6,579 bases of DNA from assembly GCA_023230025.1 (NCBI GenBank), contig JALNYD010000156.1:1-6579 (forward strand), in the 5' to 3' direction. Each line of letters begins with the position of its first letter. Position 1 is the stretch's first letter. The notes under the pieces are model-generated. The model was given only the letters and a program-made list of their open reading frames with translations. It did no database searches and was not told where the DNA came from. Made by a program: the position numbers and the translations under genes. This DNA is from Candidatus Cloacimonadota bacterium. Its GTDB lineage: Bacteria; Cloacimonadota; Cloacimonadia; Cloacimonadales; Cloacimonadaceae. This document shows, piece after piece, positions 1 through 6,357 of this stretch.

Positions 1-924
1 ATCATCACCACAGCTTCACAGCAGGCTCTGGATTTGATCGGCAAGATGTTTATCGATCGTGGTGACTATGTAATTGTTGGTCTGCCCTCATACCTGGGTG
101 GCCTCTCTGCTTTCAATTCCTATGGTGCCAAAATGATTGGCATTCCCATGGATGATGAAGGTGAAGATCCCGCGATTATGGAAGCTGAGCTGAAGAAACT
201 GGCCGACATGGGCAAGAAGCCGAAGTTCATCTATCTGATCCCCGATTTCCAGAATCCCGCCGGTGTGACCATGACCGAAAGACGTCGTAAAGAAATCATA
301 GCTCTGGCACATAAATATGATGTGCTGATCATTGAAGACAGCCCCTACCGGGAATTGCGCTATGAAGGTCAGGCTCAGAAAACCATGTATGAGTTGGATG
401 GCACAGGTCATGTCGTAATACTGGGTACATTCTCCAAGATCTTCTGTCCTGGTTTCCGCATAGGCTGGGTGGTGGGTCATCCCGATGTGCTGGATAAGAT
501 CGTGGTGGGCAAACAGGCTACCGATCTCTGCACACCGCCTTTTACTCAAAGGATTGCAGCGCGTTATATTGAAAAGGGTCTTTTGGATCCAAAGATTGAA
601 GACATTCGCAAGATGTATTCTGTGAAGCAGAAAGGCTTCCTTGCCGCGCTGGCGCAGTATATGCCGGAAGAAATCACCTGGACCAAGCCCCAAGGCGGCC
701 TCTTTATGATGGCTTCTGCACCCAAACACATTGATACCAATGCCTTGCTTCTGGATTGCATCAAGCAAGCCAATGTTGCCTATGTTGCCGGAACCTCTTT
801 CTTCTGCGATGGCGGCGGTCAAAACACCATGCGCCTGAACTTCTCATATGAGACCCTGGAAAAGAACGAAGAAGGCGCAAAGCGTTTGGGTAGCTTCTTT
901 AAAGACGTATTGGCCAAGAAGTAA
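1..924 (+). CDS. PLP-dependent class I/II aminotransferase, 5'-truncated by window edge
   Basis: Transfers an amino group between an amino acid and a 2-oxoacid using pyridoxal phosphate (PLP), in the cytoplasm. The frame is open from base 1, and its first residues read ITTASQQALDL, the internal cofactor-site motif of fold-type I aminotransferases. The gene therefore begins upstream, and the TTG at 34 is not its start. The visible 307 residues hold the usual hallmarks, numbered from base 1: Asn85 in FQNPAG, Asp113 and Tyr116 in EDSPYRELRYEG, the PLP-binding Lys146 in TFSKIFCPGFRIGW, GGLFMM, and Arg278 in MRLNFSY for the substrate carboxylate. Family members run about 390-400 residues, so roughly 90 are missing. 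The pattern resembles the Aro8/LysN (2-aminoadipate aminotransferase-like) subgroup, which acts on diverse substrates, so the substrate is not assigned. It ends 33 nt before the 2-oxoacid oxidoreductase genes, which suggests that it supplies their oxoacid. Confidence 0.93.
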   Translation: MITTASQQALDLIGKMFIDRGDYVIVGLPSYLGGLSAFNSYGAKMIGIPMDDEGEDPAIMEAELKKLADMGKKPKFIYLIPDFQNPAGVTMTERRRKEIIALAHKYDVLIIEDSPYRELRYEGQAQKTMYELDGTGHVVILGTFSKIFCPGFRIGWVVGHPDVLDKIVVGKQATDLCTPPFTQRIAARYIEKGLLDPKIEDIRKMYSVKQKGFLAALAQYMPEEITWTKPQGGLFMMASAPKHIDTNALLLDCIKQANVAYVAGTSFFCDGGGQNTMRLNFSYETLEKNEEGAKRLGSFFKDVLAKK

Positions 925-957
925 ATAAACAAAACCCATATAAATACTGGAGGAACA

Positions 958-1257
958 ATGTCCACTAACGTCATTAAAGACCGTATGGGCATGATCATCA
1001 AAGAGGACGATGCGCTGGAAAAGATGGAAGTGGAACTCACTGAAGTCAAAGCACCAGGCGAAAAAGACTCCCCGGTGTTGATCTATTACAACTGGTGCAA
1101 AAGATGCGGCATCTGCGTAGCCTTTTGTCCCACAGGCTGTCTGGGCCTCAAGAGTGATGGTTCACCATACGTGCAGGCACCTGAAAAATGCATCCATTGC
1201 GAAACCTGTGACCGCTTGTGTCCTGATTTTGCGATCACTGGAGCCAAGGAGAAATAA
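958..1257 (+). CDS. korD: 2-oxoglutarate:ferredoxin oxidoreductase, delta (ferredoxin) subunit
   Basis: A 99-residue electron-transfer subunit that should carry electrons from the catalytic alpha/beta subunits to external ferredoxin. It has two complete [4Fe-4S] motifs: Cys47-x2-Cys50-x2-Cys53-x3-Cys57-Pro, and Cys78-x2-Cys81-x2-Cys84-x3-Cys88-Pro. The second continues as CPDFAI, as in Helicobacter OorD. An acidic N-terminal stretch of about 38 residues precedes the first cluster. The start at ATG 958 is set by GGAGG at 949-953. The stop overlaps the next gene's start by 1 nt (TAATG), so translation of the two is probably coupled. A generic ferredoxin is possible in isolation, but its position directly before the alpha, beta and gamma genes makes the subunit call strong. 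Confidence 0.92.
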   Translation: MSTNVIKDRMGMIIKEDDALEKMEVELTEVKAPGEKDSPVLIYYNWCKRCGICVAFCPTGCLGLKSDGSPYVQAPEKCIHCETCDRLCPDFAITGAKEK

Positions 1258-2504
1258 TGCTGAAGACCAAGAAAAGCGAAAGCACCAAGGCTAAGACCCC
1301 CAAGACGGAACCAAAGAAGGAAAACGCGAAGCAAGAAAGCAAAATCAAGGAATTGCAGACCACCCGTGAACGCAAGACCGTGATTATGCAGGGTAATGAA
1401 GCCGTTGCCTACGGCGCTCTTGACGCCGGAGTGAACTTCTTTGCTGGTTATCCGATTACCCCGTCCACGGAAGTGGCGGAGATTCTGGCTGCCGAACTGC
1501 CCAAACGTGGCGGAGTGTTCGTGCAGATGGAAGATGAAATCGCCTCGATATGTGCCATCACCGGAGCTTCCCTGGCAGGAGCAAAGTCCCTCACCGCCAC
1601 CAGTGGACCGGGATTTTCCCTGATGCAGGAAGGCATCGGCTTTGCCAAGATCACCGAAACACCATGCGTGGTGGTCAATGTGCAACGTTTGGGACCTTCC
1701 ACAGGTATGCCCACCAGTCCGGCTCAAGGCGATATTATGCAGGCCAAATGGGGTTCCCATGGGGATTCACCCTCCATCGTGCTCTATCCGGACAGCGTGA
1801 AGGAAGCATACGAACTTACCATCAGAGCGGTCAATCTCTCCGAAAAATACCGTACCTGCGTGATTCTGCTGATGGACGAAGTGATCGGACACATGCGTGA
1901 ATCCGTGCGTCTGCCCGATATGGCAAATGTGCGCGTGATCAATCGCATCAAACCAACTGTGCCTCCACATTGGTATAAACATTATGATGAAAACCAGAAG
2001 TATCTCTCACCTCTGGCCAGCTATGGTGAAGGTTACAGATTCCATGTCACAGGTCTTACCCATGATGCGCATGGATTCCCCACCAACAAATCCAGCGAAG
2101 GCGGAGAGATGATGGATCGTCTGCGTAAAAAGATATCATACAATATCCGCGACCTCGTGCAGATCGAAAGCCATCAGATGGATGACGCCAAGATCGCCAT
2201 CTTTACAGCCGGCATCACCGCCCGTGCCGCCAAAGCAGCTATTGCCATGGCTCGCTATGAAGGCATCAAGGTTGGACTCTTGCGCCCCCTCACCATCTGG
2301 CCCTTCCCCGATGATGCAGTGCGCAAAATGCTGCGTAATGTGGATACTGTGATCGTGCCTGAACTCAACCAGGGACAGCTGATTCATGAAATTCGCCGCC
2401 TGACCAAGGACAAGAGTGATGGTGATGTAATCGCGATCCAGCGGGTCAATGGACAGCTTATTACGCCAAATGACATCCTGCGTAAAATCAAGGAGGCTTG
2501 CTAA
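1257..2504 (+). CDS. korA: 2-oxoglutarate:ferredoxin oxidoreductase, alpha subunit
   Basis: Part of the enzyme that oxidatively decarboxylates a 2-oxoacid with CoA to give acyl-CoA, CO2 and reduced ferredoxin. Domain I (about residues 42-240) holds GYPITPSTE (64-72), QMEDEIAS (90-97), TSGPGFSLMQE (115-125) and GPSTGMPTSPAQGD (146-159), then WGSHGD. This set is typical of KorA/OorA and differs from the pyruvate (PorA) and branched-chain (VorB) types. The C-terminal domain has LTHDAHGFP, LLRPLTIWPFP and VPELNQGQL. At 415 residues it exceeds the usual 375-385 because of an N-terminal tail of about 40 residues with 12 lysines before the conserved VIMQGNEAVAYGA. The start is supported by AAGGAG at 1246-1251, 5 nt from the ATG, and by the 1-nt overlap with korD. 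The substrate 2-oxoglutarate is inferred from motif similarity and the epimerase nearby. Confidence 0.93.
   Translation: MLKTKKSESTKAKTPKTEPKKENAKQESKIKELQTTRERKTVIMQGNEAVAYGALDAGVNFFAGYPITPSTEVAEILAAELPKRGGVFVQMEDEIASICAITGASLAGAKSLTATSGPGFSLMQEGIGFAKITETPCVVVNVQRLGPSTGMPTSPAQGDIMQAKWGSHGDSPSIVLYPDSVKEAYELTIRAVNLSEKYRTCVILLMDEVIGHMRESVRLPDMANVRVINRIKPTVPPHWYKHYDENQKYLSPLASYGEGYRFHVTGLTHDAHGFPTNKSSEGGEMMDRLRKKISYNIRDLVQIESHQMDDAKIAIFTAGITARAAKAAIAMARYEGIKVGLLRPLTIWPFPDDAVRKMLRNVDTVIVPELNQGQLIHEIRRLTKDKSDGDVIAIQRVNGQLITPNDILRKIKEAC
2490..2496 (+). promoter_or_regulatory. Ribosome binding site of korB
   Basis: AAGGAGG lies inside the 3' end of korA, 9 nt before ATG 2506. It is a strong match to the anti-Shine-Dalgarno sequence and fixes the korB start over the longer in-frame ATG at 2449. 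Confidence 0.85.
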
Positions 2505-2505
2505 A

Positions 2506-3345
2506 ATGGCTAACATTCCTCAAAAAGTGGTACATCAGTACCTGCGTCATGATAAAAAGTTTCCCCATGTCTGGTGTGCGGGATGTTCAAACGGTATAGT
2601 ATTGGGTGCAATCATCCGGGCTCTGGCCTCGATGAACCTGAACCGGGACGATGTTGTTATGGTTTCCGGGATCGGGTGTTCCTCACGCATGCCGGTTTAT
2701 ATTGATTTAAATACACTCCACACTCTGCATGGCAGAGCAATAGCCTTTGCCACCGGAGTAAAGCTGCACAAACCGCATATGAAGGTGATCGTCATCACCG
2801 GTGATGGAGATTGCACTGCCATCGGTGGTAATCACCTGATTCATGCTGCCCGTAGAAACATTGATCTCACCGTGATCCTGGTCAACAACAACATTTATGG
2901 CATGACCGGTGGTCAATGCTCACCCACAACCCCGCATGATGCCATAGCCACTACCGCGCCTTACGGTAATATCGAGCCTGATTTCAATATTTGCAATCTG
3001 GCTCTGGGTGCCGGCGCCAGCTTTGTGGCCAGAACCACCGCCTTCCACGTTATTGAAATGCAAAACTACTTCCAGAGCGCAATGGAGCATCCCGGTTTCT
3101 CACTGATCGAAGTGGTTTCTGCCTGCCCGGTGATCTTTGGCAGATTGAACAAGAAAGGTGGAGCACCGCAGATGATGAAGGAATTCAGGGATAATTCCAT
3201 TCCCATCACCGCAGTGGAAAAGCTACCTCCCGAAAAGGTTGTGGGCAAGATCCAACGCGGTATCCTGCGTCAGGAGATCCGTCCTGAATATTGCAACGCC
3301 TATGCTGAACTGAGTGCAAGAGTGCAGGAAAAGGAAGGTAAATGA
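2506..3345 (+). CDS. korB: 2-oxoglutarate:ferredoxin oxidoreductase, beta (TPP-binding) subunit
   Basis: Catalytic subunit carrying thiamine pyrophosphate (TPP) and one [4Fe-4S] cluster. The start is ATG 2506, giving 279 residues. It lies 1 nt after the korA stop and 9 nt after AAGGAGG; an in-frame ATG at 2449 would run 56 nt into korA and lacks family support. Cluster ligands are visible: Cys24 and Cys27 in WCAGCSNG, Cys58 in GIGCSSRMPVY, and Cys207 in SACPVIFGR. TPP and Mg binding is shown by GDGD (99-102) and NNNIYGMTGGQCSPTTP (127-143). The HTLHGRA motif (72-78) is the conserved active-site histidine region. Length and motifs match KorB/OorB, which is about 270-290 residues. The last 4 nt (ATGA) overlap the korC start, so translation is likely coupled. 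Confidence 0.94.
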   Translation: MANIPQKVVHQYLRHDKKFPHVWCAGCSNGIVLGAIIRALASMNLNRDDVVMVSGIGCSSRMPVYIDLNTLHTLHGRAIAFATGVKLHKPHMKVIVITGDGDCTAIGGNHLIHAARRNIDLTVILVNNNIYGMTGGQCSPTTPHDAIATTAPYGNIEPDFNICNLALGAGASFVARTTAFHVIEMQNYFQSAMEHPGFSLIEVVSACPVIFGRLNKKGGAPQMMKEFRDNSIPITAVEKLPPEKVVGKIQRGILRQEIRPEYCNAYAELSARVQEKEGK

Positions 3346-3890
3346 TGGATAAGAGCTACGAAATCCGCCTTTCTGGCAGCGGGGGACAAGGCTTGATCCT
3401 GGCTGGGATCATTCTTGCCCGGGCGGCTGTAATCGATAAACACAAAGTTACTCAAACTCAAAGCTATGGTCCGGAATCCAGAGGTGGCTATTCACGCGCG
3501 GACGTTATAATCAGCGATCGCGAAATCTACTCCCCTGAAGCCACAAACTTCAATTGCCTGCTTGCTCTCACTCAGGAAGCTTGCGATAAATATCTCTTTG
3601 ATCTGCGCGAAACAGGAATCCTGATCATCGACACCACCTATGTGAAGAACCTGGCATTGGCGGCTGACAATACCTATGAATTGCCCTTTACCGAGATTGC
3701 CATGGAAAAGCTGGGCAGCCCCATTTCTACCAATGTGCTGTCGCTGGCCTTTTTGGTGAAGGTAACCGGCATCGTATCCGAGAGTGCTTTGGAGATTTCC
3801 CTACGGGAATCTGTGAAACCTGCCTTTGTGGATTTGAACATCAAAGCCATGAAACTGGGCTTCGATCTGGCTAAGAACTACGGGAAATAG
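3342..3890 (+). CDS. korC: 2-oxoglutarate:ferredoxin oxidoreductase, gamma subunit
   Basis: The 182-residue gamma subunit, the separate form of the pyruvate/ketoisovalerate oxidoreductase catalytic domain that contacts CoA and stabilises the complex. Residues 10-22 read LSGSGGQGLILAG, and 40-58 hold QSYGPESRGGYSRADVIIS, both hallmark motifs of KorC/VorC/PorG. The later segment STNVLSLAFLVKVTGIV is the family's conserved C-terminal region. Length agrees with OorC (about 186). Two starts are possible, ATG 3342 (in the ATGA overlap with korB) and ATG 3345; the purine-rich AAGGAAGG at 3331-3338 is 3 nt from the first and 6 nt from the second, so the second is also reasonable. With korD, korA and korB it completes the four-subunit enzyme, so no component is missing. 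Confidence 0.93.
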   Translation: MMDKSYEIRLSGSGGQGLILAGIILARAAVIDKHKVTQTQSYGPESRGGYSRADVIISDREIYSPEATNFNCLLALTQEACDKYLFDLRETGILIIDTTYVKNLALAADNTYELPFTEIAMEKLGSPISTNVLSLAFLVKVTGIVSESALEISLRESVKPAFVDLNIKAMKLGFDLAKNYGK

Positions 3891-3894
3891 AGCT

Positions 3895-4296
3895 ATGCTA
3901 AAACACATCAGTCATATCGGGATTGCCGTGAAAGACCTTGAAGAAGGAATTGCTTTCTATCAAAAACTCGGCTTGGTGCTGGAAGGCACCGAAGAAGTCC
4001 CCTCTCAAATGGTAAGAGTAGCCTTTTTCCCGATAGGAGATACCAGAATCGAACTGCTGGCTCCGACCTCGGATGAAAGCCCCATCGCCAAGTTCATTGA
4101 GAAGAAGGGTGAAGGTATCCAACATATAGCTTTTGCTGTGGATGATCTGCCTCAGACTCTCAAAGAGACCGAAGCAGACGGCATTCGTCTGATCGATAAG
4201 GAACCCCGTCCGGGTGCTCATGGCGCTGATATCGCCTTCTTGCATCCCAAATCAACCGGCGGAGTGCTGATCGAATTCTGCAAAGAAAAACACTGA
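3895..4296 (+). CDS. mce: Methylmalonyl-CoA epimerase
   Basis: Interconverts (R)- and (S)-methylmalonyl-CoA, linking methylmalonyl-CoA mutase (succinyl-CoA side) to the carboxylase or decarboxylase (propionyl-CoA side). The 133-residue protein is the usual size and has the two-repeat glyoxalase/VOC (vicinal oxygen chelate) fold. Predicted metal ligands fall in the right places: His7 in HISHIGIAV, Glu53 in DTRIELLAP, His77 in GIQHIAFAVDD and Glu127 in GGVLIEF. FLHPKSTGGVLIEF is a family signature. The position aligned with the catalytic Glu48 of the Propionibacterium enzyme seems to be Ser37, in EVPSQMVRVAFF. The gene begins 4 nt after korC with only a weak ribosome site, so it probably depends on coupling to korC. 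It is the last gene before the terminator, so it is likely co-transcribed with kor. Confidence 0.92.
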   Translation: MLKHISHIGIAVKDLEEGIAFYQKLGLVLEGTEEVPSQMVRVAFFPIGDTRIELLAPTSDESPIAKFIEKKGEGIQHIAFAVDDLPQTLKETEADGIRLIDKEPRPGAHGADIAFLHPKSTGGVLIEFCKEKH

Positions 4297-4313
4297 AAAT
4301 TAACAGAACATAT

Positions 4314-4343
4314 AAACCCGGGGTCTTGGCTCCGGGTTTTTTT
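4314..4343 (+). terminator. Rho-independent terminator of the kor-mce operon
   Basis: Arms 4314-4323 (AAACCCGGGG) and 4330-4339 (CTCCGGGTTT) form a 10-bp stem with one G-U pair and a 6-nt loop. Seven T residues (4337-4343) overlap and follow the stem end. It starts 17 nt after the mce stop, so it should close the metabolic transcription unit and separate it from the vWA gene. The A run on the left arm opposite the T run makes limited function in the other direction possible, but no convergent gene is seen. Confidence 0.93.
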
Positions 4344-4401
4344 GCTTGACGGCTTTGCATTGCATGGAAACCATTGCATTTATAGATTGTCTGGAGGTTT
4401 T
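4344..4401 (+). promoter_or_regulatory. Intergenic leader with TTGCAT repeats, possible promoter/operator of the vWA unit
   Basis: The vWA gene must be transcribed from here or by read-through. TTGCAT occurs at 4355-4360, 4360-4365 and 4374-4379. The last two flank an imperfect dyad around GGAAACC (TGCATGG / CCATTGCA, one unpaired base). TTGACG (4346-4351) resembles a -35 box and TATAGA (4381-4386) a -10 box, but they are 29 nt apart. Pairing TATAGA with TTGCAT at 4360 gives 15 nt and a transcript starting almost on the ribosome site. So a promoter is expected here, but I cannot place it; the repeats could also be chance. Confidence 0.3.
4393..4397 (+). promoter_or_regulatory. Ribosome binding site of the vWA gene
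   Basis: GGAGG stands 4 nt before ATG 4402. The open frame continues upstream to a TTG at 4342, but that codon lies inside the terminator T-run. Starting at 4402 puts a clean signal peptide at the N-terminus, so this site decides the start. Confidence 0.88.
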
Positions 4402-6351
4402 ATGAGGAATATAGCGCTGTTGCTGATCTCGATCCTGTTGTTGTTTTCACAGTCTTTGCAGGCTGTTGTTCCAGCTTTTGCAGGTAAGCTGCCTGTAGGG
4501 AGTTTTGATGCCAAATTGAGTGCATCCACCATAGTCCCGGATGAGATCCAAACGACTGGTGAAGACCTCATAACCGACTTCACTCTGCATAAAGGGCAGA
4601 TATCCGGAGTAATTCGAGATCAGTATGGTCTTGCCAAGAGTGAGCTTCAATTGATATTAATCAAGGATGGCGTGATTGTCAGCAGAACTACCAGCGATGC
4701 CGGAGGTACTTATCTTTTCAATGGCATAGCCAAAGGCGATTATACTCTGGTCTTGTATCATATTTATCGATGTATCTGGCGCCGAATCAGACACCAGGAG
4801 AATAGCCTCAGTATTGCCAATTTCCGTGTTATGCGCTATGACATCTATCAGGATGGTACTGCCAAAACTGCAAATTGGGAGATTGCTCCGGGGCGTATCT
4901 TCAGAGAGCGCCCGATCCCGGTTGCCGGACCTTATGCTGCTCCCCAACCACCTCCATATGAGCCAGAAGAATACATACCTTCCATGCCCAGTAGCTTTAT
5001 CAGCCCCCTGGAATATGAGATTACGCCCTTACCCTTTAATGGCAATACCGCCGGATACTCGAATCTGAGACGGCACCTCAATCATGGCATTATTCCTCCT
5101 CAGCAAAGCATCCGCCTGGAAGAGCTTTACAACTATTTTGATTATTACTATCCCAAAGCCAGTGGGGAGGAACCATATTCTATAACCACTGAAGTTGCCC
5201 CAGCACCCTGGAATCAGAAAAGGGATTTGCTGATGATTGGAGTGAAGACCAGGGACAGCCTGCCCAAAGCAAGTCGGGCAGCTAATCTGGTCTTTCTGGT
5301 GGATGTTTCGGGCAGTATGGCTACCGAACACAAATTGCCCATGGTCAAGGAAGCATTATGGCAGTTTGTAGGTCAGTTGCGCCCCGGGGACAGGCTGGCA
5401 ATTGTGGCCTATAATGCGGATCAAGCCTGGCTATTGGGAGCTGCAAACGGAGATGATCTTCAATCTGCCTATCAGGCAATAGAACTGCTAGAGCCAGGCG
5501 CAACAGCAACCCAGCACCATGATATTTCCCTGGCCTTTGATATAGCCCGGGAGCAATTCATCTTCAAGGGGCAAAACCGCATAATCCATTGCAGTGACGG
5601 AGATTTTAGCTTTGGGATGACATCTATAGAACTGGAAAACCTGGTGGTAGAACAAGCGGATTATGGGATCAGCTTTCACCCCCTGGGTTTTGGGATGGGT
5701 CAATACCGTGATCCCAATCTGCGCAATCTTGCCCAGAATGGGCAGGGGAGCTATGCCTATATAGATAATCTGCAGGAGGCTCAACGTACTTTGCACAACC
5801 TGGTTTATCAGGGATCAGACCTTCTGCTGGAAGATCTGCAGATGAGTTTACGATTTCCAGATGGTATAGTGAAGGCATATCGCTATCTGGGCTTCACTAA
5901 TGACAGTTCGACGTCAGATATGGATACTCAGCTAAGTTTCCCGGGTATCAAGCTTGAATCCGGCAGAAGCTATACCTTTTTCTTTGAGCTGGTTCCCGGT
6001 GCTTCCAAGGAGCAGATTCCTGGGATACCTGAGGTCAACATTTTCAAGCCTGAAGCCAGTTCGATCAGGATTCGGGCAATTTATCGCCAGCCCGGGAGCA
6101 TGATCCGCAAGAGCAGTAGCCGCATATTCACCTGTAAAAGCAAAGCGCTGGAGAATAGCTCTGAGCGTTTCAGATTTGCTGCGGCTGTTTTGGGTTTTGG
6201 TTTGAAGCTTCAGGGTGATCCTGATAGCTCGGCAATCACCTGGCAGATGCTCGAGAACATGGCTACAAACTCTTTGGGTGAGGATCACAGCGGAGAGCGG
6301 GCAGAGTTCATCCGCTTGCTGGGAAAGGTAAAAGAGCTGCAGGAGCAATAA
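4402..6351 (+). CDS. Exported YfbK-like von Willebrand factor A protein with carboxypeptidase-regulatory-like domain
   Basis: A 649-residue protein predicted to be secreted or periplasmic. Residues 1-21 are a signal peptide (MRN, then a hydrophobic run, likely cut after SLQA). Residues 65-120 look like a CarboxypepD_reg/transthyretin-like beta domain (SGVIRDQYG ... DAGGTYLFNGIAKGDYTLVL). A Pro-rich linker (about 174-200) follows. The YfbK N-terminal domain holds NTAGYSNLRRHLN (about 216-228), EELYNYFDYYYP (240-251) and TEVAPAPWN (263-271). The vWA domain (about 290-470) has a MIDAS metal site: Asp301, Ser303, Ser305 (DVSGSM), Thr368 and Asp399 (SDGDF), then LGFG (428-431) and YAYIDNLQEA. The C-terminal DUF3520-like part includes FRFAAAVLGFGLKL and ALGED-like SLGEDHSGERAEF. 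Function of this family is unknown; protein binding at the envelope is inferred from the domains. The loop after Thr368 is unusual (TQHHD for the common glycine-rich AGGAG). Confidence 0.88.
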   Translation: MRNIALLLISILLLFSQSLQAVVPAFAGKLPVGSFDAKLSASTIVPDEIQTTGEDLITDFTLHKGQISGVIRDQYGLAKSELQLILIKDGVIVSRTTSDAGGTYLFNGIAKGDYTLVLYHIYRCIWRRIRHQENSLSIANFRVMRYDIYQDGTAKTANWEIAPGRIFRERPIPVAGPYAAPQPPPYEPEEYIPSMPSSFISPLEYEITPLPFNGNTAGYSNLRRHLNHGIIPPQQSIRLEELYNYFDYYYPKASGEEPYSITTEVAPAPWNQKRDLLMIGVKTRDSLPKASRAANLVFLVDVSGSMATEHKLPMVKEALWQFVGQLRPGDRLAIVAYNADQAWLLGAANGDDLQSAYQAIELLEPGATATQHHDISLAFDIAREQFIFKGQNRIIHCSDGDFSFGMTSIELENLVVEQADYGISFHPLGFGMGQYRDPNLRNLAQNGQGSYAYIDNLQEAQRTLHNLVYQGSDLLLEDLQMSLRFPDGIVKAYRYLGFTNDSSTSDMDTQLSFPGIKLESGRSYTFFFELVPGASKEQIPGIPEVNIFKPEASSIRIRAIYRQPGSMIRKSSSRIFTCKSKALENSSERFRFAAAVLGFGLKLQGDPDSSAITWQMLENMATNSLGEDHSGERAEFIRLLGKVKELQEQ

Positions 6352-6357
6352 ACCGCT

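Noticed and set aside
34..36. TTG as the start of the aminotransferase
   Set aside because: The frame is open to base 1 and the residues before it (ITTASQQALD) belong to a conserved family motif, so the gene is simply cut by the window.
88..822. A 244-codon open frame on the minus strand opposite the aminotransferase
   Set aside because: The plus strand encodes clear PLP-enzyme motifs throughout; the antisense product shows no recognisable domain and is a shadow of codon bias.
939..944. TATAAA before korD as a promoter -10 box
   Set aside because: No -35-like hexamer lies 15-19 nt upstream (the region at 916-921 is AAGAAG); the short A/T-rich gap is more likely a leader inside one transcript, though an internal promoter cannot be excluded.
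1086..1760. A 224-codon minus-strand frame across korD and korA
   Set aside because: It crosses two well-supported plus-strand genes, has low-complexity composition and no plausible own start context.
2449..2505. A longer korB start at ATG 2449
   Set aside because: It would overlap korA by 56 nt, adds residues not typical of the family, and the strong AAGGAGG serves ATG 2506.
4342..4401. A longer vWA start at TTG 4342
   Set aside because: It lies in the terminator T-run, would bury the signal peptide, and the GGAGG is placed for ATG 4402.
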